The notes under the pieces are model-generated. The model was not told the DNA's origin. It made no database searches and was given only the letters and a program-made list of their open reading frames with translations. Shown in pieces: positions 45,517 through 53,523 of a DNA stretch of 64,000 bases. How positions within the stretch are numbered: the first letter of the stretch is position 1; the number at the start of each line of letters is the position of its first letter. The stretch is from Corynebacterium diphtheriae (GTDB taxonomy: Bacteria; Actinomycetota; Actinomycetes; Mycobacteriales; Mycobacteriaceae): the NCBI RefSeq assembly GCF_001457455.1, contig NZ_LN831026.1, positions 2,356,001-2,420,000 of the forward strand, given 5' to 3'. The position numbers and the translations under genes are program-made.

Positions 45517-45612
45517 ATGGACTTCGGCGTTATTTCCGGTGCACTGTCCACCGCTTACCAGTTCATTGCACCAATCCTGAAGATCCTTTCCTTGATCAAG
45601 GCCTTCATCTAA
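45517..45612 (+). CDS. 31-residue hydrophobic/amphipathic peptide
   Basis: The ORF reads MDFGVISGALSTAYQFIAPI followed by LKILSLIKAFI. An AGTGAGGAG site lies 6 bases before the ATG, and a strong terminator follows 26 bases after the stop, so it has the frame of a real gene. The peptide would form one helix with Asp2 and two Lys (net about +1). Its size recalls the short porin peptides PorA and PorH of corynebacteria, or a cytolytic phenol-soluble-modulin-like peptide; I cannot assign it. It is divergent from leuS. Confidence 0.7.
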   Translation: MDFGVISGALSTAYQFIAPILKILSLIKAFI

Positions 45613-45637
45613 GGGATCTAAAGGGTTCACCTTCAAT

Positions 45638-45690
45638 AACCCCCTGTAGAAAGCAGCCACAACGAGCTGTTTCCTACAGGGGTTTGTTGT
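45638..45690 (+). terminator. Terminator after the 31-residue peptide gene
   Basis: Long stem AACCCCCTGTAG..AGCAGC / GCTG..CTACAGGGGTT with a TTGTTGTTTT run behind it. It ends 4 bases before the stop of the converging minus-strand gene and may serve both. Confidence 0.85.
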
Positions 45691-45693
45691 TTT

Positions 45694-46416
45694 CTACCAC
45701 GGTGTGGCGGTGAGGTATGCGACTGCGTTGGTGGCGTCGATAAGCTCTGCGAGTTGGAGTTGCAGTTCTTCTTGTTTGCTGGCCTCCACTAGAATCCAGC
45801 CAGTCCAAGCTGTTTTACCCATGGCATAAATTTGGTCGCCTACATTGCTCATAGTTCGCTGTGCGTCGCGCACCCACAATAGGCCGATGAGATTCGCTTG
45901 AGAAATGTCATCACATTCAGCAATGCTTGCAGCATAAGCTACTGGATCCGCGTTACTCACGAGCACCTCGTACAGCGATTGCAGCACCTCGGCATGCTCA
46001 GAGTGAGCCAAGAAAACAGGTGTCACAATGCAGAGCTCATCTGTGCAACGAGTGTCAACAGCCCCTAACTCTATATCGAGGCGATTAACGCTTGCAGAGT
46101 AGACGGTCGGTTCTGCGCAGTCTTCGAAAAAGAATTTTTCTATCAGGGAGTCGTCAGGGTCGGGAGTTTCCTCGTAGGTCACTAGGCTGCGAAGCTCATA
46201 GCACTGCATAAGTTCTGGGTGTGATTTTTGGGCGTATGCCGATTCGCAACGCAAGCTCCATTGTGCGTAGGCACTTCCTTTACTGGGAAGTGGTCGTGGG
46301 GAGCTACATACGATGTGAAGGAGCGCGTCTTGGATGCGTTGTTGATAGCGCGCATAGGCATCGGTGATATCACTGGGATGAGCTACGAATTCAGTGATCA
46401 ACACTTCACAGGTCAT
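45694..46416 (-). CDS. Protein of unknown function
   Basis: The 240-residue protein is acidic (DPDDSLIEKFFFEDCAEP) with no signal peptide or membrane helix; a helical C-terminal half contains TAWTGWILVEASKQEELQLQ. I recognise no family. It follows hrtA by 56 bases on the same strand and could be the third gene of the exporter operon. ATG at 46416. Confidence 0.7.
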   Translation of the reverse strand: MTCEVLITEFVAHPSDITDAYARYQQRIQDALLHIVCSSPRPLPSKGSAYAQWSLRCESAYAQKSHPELMQCYELRSLVTYEETPDPDDSLIEKFFFEDCAEPTVYSASVNRLDIELGAVDTRCTDELCIVTPVFLAHSEHAEVLQSLYEVLVSNADPVAYAASIAECDDISQANLIGLLWVRDAQRTMSNVGDQIYAMGKTAWTGWILVEASKQEELQLQLAELIDATNAVAYLTATPW

Positions 46417-46472
46417 GTCCGTGAGACTAGCACACCAAATTCCCCCTTGAACAGGGAAAATCGGCCTGAGGG

Positions 46473-47138
46473 TTATGCGGTTTGGAGGGCTTTTCCGTCG
46501 GCCATTTCTACGAAGCGGTCGGCGTAGGCCAGTTGGGAGCGGTCGTGGGTGACCATGAGAGTTGCGAGGGCGAATTCTTTGGTGACGTCGCGGAGTAGTT
46601 CGACGATTTCCTTGGAGAGCCGAGCGTCGAGGGCGGAGGTGGGTTCGTCGGCAAGCAGGAGTTGGGGGTTGCCCATGAGTGCGCGGGCAATATTAACGCG
46701 CTGACGTTGGCCGCCAGAGAGTTGGGCTACGCGTCGACCGCCGAGCCCTTTGAGTCCAACGCGGGCGAGTAGCTCGTCGGCGCGGTCTTTGCGGGGTTTG
46801 ATACCGCGCAGGTGGTCGGTGATGAGTAGTTGTTCGCGGGCGGTCAACGATCCGAGGAGGTTGGGTTGTTGGAAGACGAATCCGATGTGTTCACGGCGTG
46901 TCGACGTAGCATCCAGGCCTTCCGCACCGTGGAGTGTCACGGTTCCGGAGGTGGGTTCTTGGAGGAAGCCGGCGATGGAGAGCAGGGTTGATTTTCCGGA
47001 GCCGGATTCACCGACGATGGCTACGAGCTCGCCGGGGAATATTTCCACGTTGGCGGAGTCGAGGGCGGTGACTGTCGAGGTGCCGTCGGGGTAGACCACG
47101 CTGGCGTTGGTGATGGAGAGAACTGGTGCGGCGCTCAT
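46473..47138 (-). CDS. hrtA: Heme exporter ATP-binding protein (HrtA-like)
   Basis: The 221-residue MacB/LolD-type ABC ATPase begins MSAAPVLSITNASVVYP. Walker A is GESGSGKSTLLS, the signature LSGGQRQRVNIARAL and Walker B LLLADEPTSALDA. The upstream open frame (to 47438) is the permease gene read in another frame, so I start at 47138, where ATGA overlaps the permease stop. The pairing with an FtsX-type permease and the nearby two-component system supports HrtA, the ATPase of the heme exporter known in C. diphtheriae. Confidence 0.8.
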   Translation of the reverse strand: MSAAPVLSITNASVVYPDGTSTVTALDSANVEIFPGELVAIVGESGSGKSTLLSIAGFLQEPTSGTVTLHGAEGLDATSTRREHIGFVFQQPNLLGSLTAREQLLITDHLRGIKPRKDRADELLARVGLKGLGGRRVAQLSGGQRQRVNIARALMGNPQLLLADEPTSALDARLSKEIVELLRDVTKEFALATLMVTHDRSQLAYADRFVEMADGKALQTA

Positions 47139-48169
47139 GCTGTTGCTCCTAATGCAATCTGAGGATCGACTTTGGTGACGTTGCGGACGGCGATGGTGGC
47201 TCCGATGAGGCCGAGTAGCCAGATGCCTAGCGCTGGGCCGAGTACGGATACCCATCCGAGCGAGAATGGCACGCTGCCTGCTATGAACCATCCAAGGAGG
47301 GCGCCGATACCAGCACCGAGGGCTACGCCTGCGGCGAGGATGATGGCGGCCTGGCCGAGGGCGTCGATAAGCAGGTAGCGTTTCGACGCTCCCAACGCGG
47401 CAAGCACGGCAATGTCGCGGGTACGTTGCAGGGTCCATACAGTAAGGAAGGACACCGTGACCAATGCAGAAATAATGTATAAGAATGCCTGCATGCTTAC
47501 TAGGGAGGAGCGCTCCGACTTGTAGGCGGGCATTGCTTGGAATGCGCCTTTAAGGTCGGTGACTACCTCATTGTCTTGAGGCTGGATAGTTGGCTCTTGG
47601 TTGAGGAGCAGTACTGTCCCCACAGCCTTAGTGTGGCTGACCAGCTGCCAAGTAGCAGTGTCGACCCAAACCACGGGGGTATGGCTGTAGTTTTCGGTTT
47701 TTACGGTGCCGGCAACGGTGACGGTGGCACCACCAAGGGTGATGTGGTCACCTGCGCGTACGTGCAGAAAGTCAGCGAGCTCTGCGGGGAGCAGTGCACC
47801 TTGTTCAATGAAGCCGCCTACGGAGTCGGGGAGTGGAGTCCCCTCAGGTAGTCCCATCACGGCGGTGGTGTTGGCGTTTTGGTCCGATTCGATACGGGTT
47901 TGGGAAACACCAAGGGGAGTGGAGTCCTTCCAACGTTCTGCCTGCTGTTCGGAGATTTCCGAGGAAGTGAACTCTGGGGAAGAACCACCAGCAGTGGTAA
48001 ATACTACGCTGTGTGGTGCGAGCGCTTCGATGGCGGAAGTGTTTTGTTTACCTAAGCCTTGGGTGAGGCCGGTCAGCATAACGATCAACAGAGTAATCAA
48101 ACCAACAACCGATGCGATCAGGGCAAAACGCCCTGCTGCGGCACGAATGTCGCGGATTCCTAAAAACAT
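47135..48169 (-). CDS. hrtB: Heme exporter permease (HrtB-like, FtsX family)
   Basis: The 344-residue protein has one N-terminal helix (FALIASVVGLITLLIV), a large outer domain, then three helices (YIISALVTVSFLTVWTL, ALGQAAIILAAGVALG, GWVSVLGPALGIWLLG), the FtsX/MacB permease layout, and the usual HrtB length. It would pump excess heme out of the membrane. Translation is coupled to hrtA. Its ribosome site AAGGAGC lies inside one arm of an inverted repeat (48175-48214). Confidence 0.8.
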   Translation of the reverse strand: MFLGIRDIRAAAGRFALIASVVGLITLLIVMLTGLTQGLGKQNTSAIEALAPHSVVFTTAGGSSPEFTSSEISEQQAERWKDSTPLGVSQTRIESDQNANTTAVMGLPEGTPLPDSVGGFIEQGALLPAELADFLHVRAGDHITLGGATVTVAGTVKTENYSHTPVVWVDTATWQLVSHTKAVGTVLLLNQEPTIQPQDNEVVTDLKGAFQAMPAYKSERSSLVSMQAFLYIISALVTVSFLTVWTLQRTRDIAVLAALGASKRYLLIDALGQAAIILAAGVALGAGIGALLGWFIAGSVPFSLGWVSVLGPALGIWLLGLIGATIAVRNVTKVDPQIALGATA

Positions 48170-48174
48170 GATCT

Positions 48175-48214
48175 GCTCCTTATTTTCACTTCTATTGTTG
48201 TGAAAGTAAGGAGC
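48175..48214 (-). promoter_or_regulatory. Inverted repeat enclosing the hrtB ribosome-binding site
   Basis: Arms GCTCCTTATTTTCAC (48175-48189) and GTGAAAGTAAGGAGC (48200-48214) match at 14 of 15 positions with a 10-base loop. In the transcript the 3' arm carries the SD AAGGAGC 5 bases before the ATG. It could be a DNA operator for the heme-responsive regulator or an RNA hairpin hiding the SD. Confidence 0.65.
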
Positions 48215-48304
48215 TATTCCATCAGTTGGCGTGGTGAAACTCCCATCAACCGACTGGTTGATATGACATCAGTAGGCTAGATCGTGCGCTTTACTAAACA
48301 GCGC

Positions 48305-50905
48305 CTACTGGCGGCGCATCCTCACCAAGCCCAGTACCGCAAAACCGATACCAAAGAACGCCAATGCGGCCGGAAGCAGCAGGTCAGCGTAGGAACCCGT
48401 CTCCGCGAGTTTCTGCTTAATTGCAGACTTCTTCACGTTCGGATCTTCCTTCTTCGGTGACTTAGAGTCACCGCTCTTCCCAGCAGTCTTGGGCTCACTG
48501 GACTTTGCAACAGGGTGCACAGCTACTTTTTCTGCCTTCTTGCTTTCTTTTCCTGCTTTACCGGCTTTACCCGACACGTCTTCGCCTGTTGGCTGCTGCG
48601 CGGTGGCGTTATCGCCCACGAGGAACGTCACGGGCTGTGGTGCTGCGATTTCCTTGTCGCCACTTGTGGCCTTGAAATACAGGGTGTATTGCCCTGGTTT
48701 GTTAAAGGACCAGTTGCCGTGCAGGTGCAGCGGTTTGGTGGTGCTCAGTGTGCGCGTGTCCTCGTCACCGGTGTCGAGCATGCGCTTAACCTCGCCGGTT
48801 AGCGGATCAGCTTGGTAGAACACTGCACGCCCACCGTCTGGGGTTTCAGCATGATCCAAGGTGATGTCCACACCCTGCGGGTAGTGCTTGTAGTTCAGGT
48901 CCTCCGAGCTGAATCCTGGCCATGGCTTACCTGGTTCCTCGCTGCTAGGCAGAATGTAGAACTTCTCACCTACAGGGCCTAGGAAGTCCCACTTCTCGTC
49001 GCCAAGCTTGTTATCACGCTTCTGGCGTGCATTGTCACGTACTCGAATGATGGTGTCGTCGAGGGAACGCTGTACATGCTCATGATTCAGGTTAAAGCCC
49101 ACTTTACCGTTGTTCTTAGCAAGGCGGATGTCAATATGTCCCTCGGTCAGCTCATGTTTATGGGCAACGGTAGGTTCCTTGTGTTCCTCAGATGATTGCG
49201 ACGACGGTGATGATGGAGAAGACGGGTCAGTATCCTTGCCATTACCGTTTTTATTGGTTTCCGTGTCGTCACCGGTATCTTCGGTGTCTACACTCTCAGA
49301 GTCGTCGCTGTCATCAGTGTCAGCCTCGTCTTCGTGCTTCATCAGCGGGATGTTCTTCACGTCGTCGCCGCGTTTGAAGGAACCGAAGGTTTCTATCTGC
49401 TCGGGGGCTTTCTTCTCGTCCAGCTCCTCGAACTTGTAGTCTTTCTCTATGGACTTGCTTAAATCAATCTCTTCCGCTTTGGAGTCAATCGACTTCACAT
49501 CGATCAATGGATGAGGAATGACAGTAACATGCAGCCATGGTTTAAAATCCTCACACGCGGAGATATCCCATTCCTGTTCGATCTTTCCATTTTCGTCGAA
49601 GTGCCCCTCTGTACTACATGCCGGCGCACCAATTGTGGAATTTGAGGAAAACATTTTAATTGAGGCAAAACCTCGCAACTTCTTATCGCCTTGCAGCGTC
49701 AAGATGTGTTTTCCATCCTTGGGCTTTATAGACACCCTGACATTGGCATCTTCCAATGATATTGGTTGTGGATCCCACACACGCTCTTTATCAATTTCCT
49801 TCGGCTTTACCAGTTCGGAGCCTGTCTCTGAGATATTCTTGGAGTCCTTGCGATCGTAGGTGAAAGACTCGGAAAGCCATGCTGGCTTGGAGTAATCATC
49901 AGGAATGAACAGCGCTTGGTACTTAGAGGATCCCTCGCCAAGGAAAGTGGTGGACTTCGCGGTGCCACCGGTGACAGGGAGTTCGTCGAGGAAATGGCCA
50001 TCGATAAGCAAGACGAGGCGACCGTTGCCGGATCCCTTAAACGCGATCTCGGTGTTTTTGTTCTCACTAGGCTTAAGGGACAAGCTTGCCGATACCTCCC
50101 CCTTAGTAGCTTTCTCCCATGCCTGTGCTGGGTCGAGGATCTTTCCCTTGTCCGGCTGTTCGCCACCTACTTGCCATGCCAAATTCATAGGCATGGTCTT
50201 AATGGGCTCACCCTCGCTGTCATATGCGGTGGCTTGGTAGGTGAACACGTAGCGACCAGGCTTGGTAAAAGTGGTGTGGTAGTGCGAGTGACGCGGCTTA
50301 ATCAGTGAACGGAATGCCTTATCTTTGCTGGAGAAAATTCGAGTGGCACGCAACGCTGTCTGAGTGAAAACTTCTACGTCCCCTGGCCCTTCTACTTTCA
50401 AAAGGTCAAGAGAGTAGTTCTGATTTTGTAGCTCTTCATTATCAGCAGCTTTTTGAATGTGGGAGCCACTATTATAACCAAAGTAGATAGGTAACTGGCT
50501 AGCATCCACATTCTGTGGAGCCTGCCACACGGTATCACCTTGTTTTGCTACAAAGGGAGTTTGCTCAGTGGAGTTAAACCGATAGTAACCAGATCGCGGT
50601 AGCCACATAACAGCATTATCGGCTGGCAAGCCTTTATATTCGGCGGTTTCTTCATTTGCCTTTCTCAGACCTAGCACAACGCCAAGGCCAGTGATCTCCT
50701 TGCCACCATCCCCATCATCTTCGCCCTCCAAGTTATGGTTAGCACCAGTAACAGCAGCTTCAGGTGAGAGATCCATATGTGTGCCGTAAACGGTGTGTTT
50801 GTTCTGATCTGGGCCAGCTAGGGCGGTAGGGGGGAGTGAGGCAAGTCCAGTCACAAGGAAGCAAGTAGCCGCAGCTCCTACTAATCGACGGTGAGGGATT
50901 TTCAT
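48305..50905 (-). CDS. Large surface-anchored protein with LAETG sorting motif
   Basis: About 866 residues from ATG 50905 (GAAAG site; longer frame to 50944). A signal peptide (MKIPHRRLVGAAATCF to PTALA) is followed by two copies of the actinobacterial surface-anchored repeat: HSHYHTTFTKPGRYVFTYQA near residue 225, and HLHGNWSFNKPGQYTLYFKA near 745. A long acidic Asp/Ser/Thr linker (EDEADTDDSDDSESVDTED) separates them. The C-terminus has LAETG, a membrane helix and RMRRQ, a sortase signal. Beside hrtBA and a heme-type two-component system, it may bind hemoglobin or heme, as the C. diphtheriae HbpA/Hta proteins do; this is inference. Confidence 0.75.
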   Translation of the reverse strand: MKIPHRRLVGAAATCFLVTGLASLPPTALAGPDQNKHTVYGTHMDLSPEAAVTGANHNLEGEDDGDGGKEITGLGVVLGLRKANEETAEYKGLPADNAVMWLPRSGYYRFNSTEQTPFVAKQGDTVWQAPQNVDASQLPIYFGYNSGSHIQKAADNEELQNQNYSLDLLKVEGPGDVEVFTQTALRATRIFSSKDKAFRSLIKPRHSHYHTTFTKPGRYVFTYQATAYDSEGEPIKTMPMNLAWQVGGEQPDKGKILDPAQAWEKATKGEVSASLSLKPSENKNTEIAFKGSGNGRLVLLIDGHFLDELPVTGGTAKSTTFLGEGSSKYQALFIPDDYSKPAWLSESFTYDRKDSKNISETGSELVKPKEIDKERVWDPQPISLEDANVRVSIKPKDGKHILTLQGDKKLRGFASIKMFSSNSTIGAPACSTEGHFDENGKIEQEWDISACEDFKPWLHVTVIPHPLIDVKSIDSKAEEIDLSKSIEKDYKFEELDEKKAPEQIETFGSFKRGDDVKNIPLMKHEDEADTDDSDDSESVDTEDTGDDTETNKNGNGKDTDPSSPSSPSSQSSEEHKEPTVAHKHELTEGHIDIRLAKNNGKVGFNLNHEHVQRSLDDTIIRVRDNARQKRDNKLGDEKWDFLGPVGEKFYILPSSEEPGKPWPGFSSEDLNYKHYPQGVDITLDHAETPDGGRAVFYQADPLTGEVKRMLDTGDEDTRTLSTTKPLHLHGNWSFNKPGQYTLYFKATSGDKEIAAPQPVTFLVGDNATAQQPTGEDVSGKAGKAGKESKKAEKVAVHPVAKSSEPKTAGKSGDSKSPKKEDPNVKKSAIKQKLAETGSYADLLLPAALAFFGIGFAVLGLVRMRRQ

Positions 50906-51035
50906 CAAACACACTTTCATGAAATTATCGGTAATTATTTTCATTAAAAGGTATAGCCTAATTTGCCCCTATGCAACATAGGCTTCAATTAAGCGAACTT
51001 TCCTTCCAATCCATCACAGGCGCAGGAGATCTTTT

Positions 51036-52289
51036 ATGCTCGCTAGTGTGAAGCCTCATGTGATTCAAATTCTCACCGTCATGCGCGTCAGCCTGCATGT
51101 TATGTTTGCCGTCCTACTTCTTTTTGGCATCGCGCGCTACCTCATAGACAGGCCAGCCTCACCCAATAGCTGGTTTTATATCACCTTGGCCATAGCGGTG
51201 ATCCTCGGGGTGTTTTATATGATCGGCACCGCATGGGAAAACCGCTTTGCCCGTGGGGACGACATCCCAGATCCCACCGCATTTAGCCCCCTATGGCTCA
51301 TAGTCGTGGTCACTCTCTGGGCCTTGCTTGTAGGCACATCCAGCTATTTCTTGTGGCTCATGTTTCCGCTCATTTTTGTCATGTTGCACCTCAGGCACGG
51401 AATCCAGGGAATCCTAGGTGTTGCCTCACTACTTGCCATTGCCATCGCAATACCACTGGTTACACGCCCCGCTGACTGGGGCCCAGCTCAGGCCATGGGC
51501 CCAGCAATCGGTACCGCTTTTTCTATTGTGATCTTTTATGGCTATGCCACCCTACGCAATGACGCACAGCATTACCGCCAGTTAGCAGCAGAATTACTTG
51601 CTGCCCAGCAAGATTTAGCTACCTCTGAACATCAGGCAGGCCGGCTCGAAGAGCGAGAGCGGCTCTCTCGCGAGATCCATGACACAGTTGCTCAAGGATT
51701 GAGTTCCATCGTAATCTTGGCACGCGCCGCACACGGCCGCCTCGATAAAGGTGAAATTGAAGATGTGGCACAGCAACTCAGCGTGATCGAAACCCAAGCT
51801 TCAGACAGCCTTGCAGAGGCACGCCGCTTTGTGCGCGACCTAGCAGCCCCAGCACTGGGCGACTCGCTGCCTATCGCACTGACCAGTACCATTAATAATC
51901 TACGCACCAAACAGGATGCTCTCGGTGCGCCATTGGATGTTCATTTAGAGCTCGTGGGGGATACGTCGATAAGCCTGCCGGAGCCGGTATCGCGCACCGT
52001 AGTTCGCGTAACCCAAGAAGGGCTCAACAATGTGGTTAAACATGCTCATGCCACAAAAGCGGTGGTCACATTGGGCGTGTGGGAGGACGAGGTCAGCCTC
52101 GACGTGGTGGACAATGGGATCGGGTTCAACCCCGGTACCACCGAGCGTGGCACCAGCTCTGGCTTTGGCCTTGATGGCCTTCGCAAGCGCGTAGATACCG
52201 TTGGTGGCACACTCGTGATTGAATCAGATACATACGGCACCGCACTCGCTTGCCGCATTCCGCTTACCAGCCGCCGGGAGACTTCATGA
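51036..52289 (+). CDS. chrS: Histidine kinase, NarL-type partner (ChrS/HrrS-like)
   Basis: The 417-residue protein has six membrane helices in the first 190 residues with short loops and no sensor domain outside, as in ChrS, which senses heme within the membrane. The DHp segment has REIHDTVAQGLSSIVILARA with the phospho-acceptor His. The HATPase domain has TQEGLNNVVKHAHA (N-box), DNGIGF and GFGLDGLRKRV. It overlaps the response regulator by 4 bases (ATGA), and a CAGGAGA site lies 6 bases before the ATG. Confidence 0.75.
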   Translation: MLASVKPHVIQILTVMRVSLHVMFAVLLLFGIARYLIDRPASPNSWFYITLAIAVILGVFYMIGTAWENRFARGDDIPDPTAFSPLWLIVVVTLWALLVGTSSYFLWLMFPLIFVMLHLRHGIQGILGVASLLAIAIAIPLVTRPADWGPAQAMGPAIGTAFSIVIFYGYATLRNDAQHYRQLAAELLAAQQDLATSEHQAGRLEERERLSREIHDTVAQGLSSIVILARAAHGRLDKGEIEDVAQQLSVIETQASDSLAEARRFVRDLAAPALGDSLPIALTSTINNLRTKQDALGAPLDVHLELVGDTSISLPEPVSRTVVRVTQEGLNNVVKHAHATKAVVTLGVWEDEVSLDVVDNGIGFNPGTTERGTSSGFGLDGLRKRVDTVGGTLVIESDTYGTALACRIPLTSRRETS

Positions 52290-52885
52290 TCCGCGTCATG
52301 CTTATCGACGACCACCCCGTAGTCCGCGCCGGACTGCGCTCCATTTTGGACAGCTTCGATGACATCACCGTGGTCGCCGAAGCCAGCGACGGCAGCAATA
52401 TCAACACTAAAGGCATCGACGTTGTTGTCACCGACATCCAAATGCCAGGCACCGACGGCATCACCCTAACCCGCGCACTCGCCAACGCCGGCGGCCCTCC
52501 AGTGCTCATCCTGACTACCTACGACACCGAGGCAGACATCCTCGCAGCAGTCGAAGCAGGTGCTATGGGCTACCTGCTCAAAGACGCACCGGAATCGGCA
52601 CTACACGACGCAGTGGTCGCCACCTTTGAAGGCCGTCGCACCCTCGCCCCCGAGGTCGCCAACGCCCTCATGCAACGTGTAAGCAAACCCCGCCAGGCAC
52701 TCTCGGCTCGCGAAATCGAAATCCTCCAGAACTTGGAACAAGGACTTAGTAACCGCCAACTCGCAGCCAAACTATTTATTTCCGAGGCAACGGTAAAAAC
52801 TCACCTCGTGCACATCTACTCCAAGCTCGGCGTAGATAACCGCACCGCCGCCATCACGGCAGCACGCCAGCAACGCCTGATTTAA
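52286..52885 (+). CDS. chrA: LuxR/NarL-type response regulator (ChrA/HrrA-like)
   Basis: This 199-residue regulator has a receiver domain (MLIDDHPVVRAGL, phospho-Asp in VVVTDIQMPGTDG, Lys in LLKDAPE) and a C-terminal LuxR HTH (LSAREIEILQNLEQGLSNRQ, LAAKLFISEATVKTHLVHI). The start ATG at 52286 overlaps the kinase stop. In C. diphtheriae ChrA activates hmuO and hrtAB with heme. Assignment to Chr rather than Hrr rests on the nearby hrtBA. Confidence 0.78.
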   Translation: MIRVMLIDDHPVVRAGLRSILDSFDDITVVAEASDGSNINTKGIDVVVTDIQMPGTDGITLTRALANAGGPPVLILTTYDTEADILAAVEAGAMGYLLKDAPESALHDAVVATFEGRRTLAPEVANALMQRVSKPRQALSAREIEILQNLEQGLSNRQLAAKLFISEATVKTHLVHIYSKLGVDNRTAAITAARQQRLI

Positions 52886-53427
52886 CTCGGAGCGATACGC
52901 GAAGGATCACCCAACCGTTCCCCCAACCCCACAAGCACGGCGAACACCACGCCCAGCAGGATGGCGCAACCTGCCCACACGGGGAACATTTTGGGCCCGC
53001 AGATCTTCGCGATCACTGCACCTACCAAAGCGCCAAGCGCGTTGGTAATAACGTCATCAATATCGCTAAAGCCCAAAGAAAACGCGTACTGGCTTAGCTC
53101 GATAAGCACACTGACCACCGCGCCCAGCAGCACGCTGAGCGCCACCGCGGAACGCACCCGACCGTACAACAGCGCGTATATCAGCATCCCCAGTGGGATG
53201 AAGAACGCTATGTTGCCGCCGTAGCCAAACACGGGGATGAACCAGTTGGTGTCTGGGCCGAGGTTGCGGAGGTCGTCGAAAAGCACCCACGACACCCCGC
53301 TGCGGCGTTGACGAGCCGGATCCCACAAATAACCGATGCGATAGAAAGCCTTAAACATGGTTAATGCGAGCATCACCGCAGAATAGGCAACCAAACCACA
53401 CCACAAGGCCATGCGAGTACGTGCCAC
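52882..53427 (-). CDS. VanZ-family membrane protein
   Basis: Here the 181-residue protein is a whole VanZ unit: NIAFFIPLGMLIYALL, then LIELSQYAFSLGFSDIDDVITNALGALVGA. It is clearly paralogous to the VanZ part of the ORF at 20210, without the extra N-terminal segment. Its stop overlaps the stop of the response regulator, which converges on it. Role unknown; VanZ members can alter glycopeptide susceptibility. Confidence 0.85.
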   Translation of the reverse strand: MARTRMALWCGLVAYSAVMLALTMFKAFYRIGYLWDPARQRRSGVSWVLFDDLRNLGPDTNWFIPVFGYGGNIAFFIPLGMLIYALLYGRVRSAVALSVLLGAVVSVLIELSQYAFSLGFSDIDDVITNALGALVGAVIAKICGPKMFPVWAGCAILLGVVFAVLVGLGERLGDPSRIAPS

Positions 53428-53483
53428 TATGCGTCCTTTCCCAAAACGAGTAGTGGTTTCAGCCTACTTGTACGCATAGAAAA

Positions 53484-53510
53484 AGCCCGAGGCGGAGGAT
53501 CCTCGGGCTC
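53484..53510 (-). terminator. Terminator of the YhgE/Pip gene
   Basis: Minus strand: GAGCCCGAGG, loop, CCTCGGGCTTTTT. It ends in a T-run and starts 14 bases after the stop. Confidence 0.85.
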
Positions 53511-53523
53511 AATCACAACAACG

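Noticed and set aside
46473..47438. Longer hrtA with a 100-residue Arg-rich N-terminus
   Set aside because: That part is the hrtB gene read out of frame; the ATG at 47138 with ATGA overlap is the real start.
50945..51035. DtxR box in the divergent promoter of the surface protein and the kinase
   Set aside because: Best alignment to the 19-bp consensus has only about half the positions; half-sites only.
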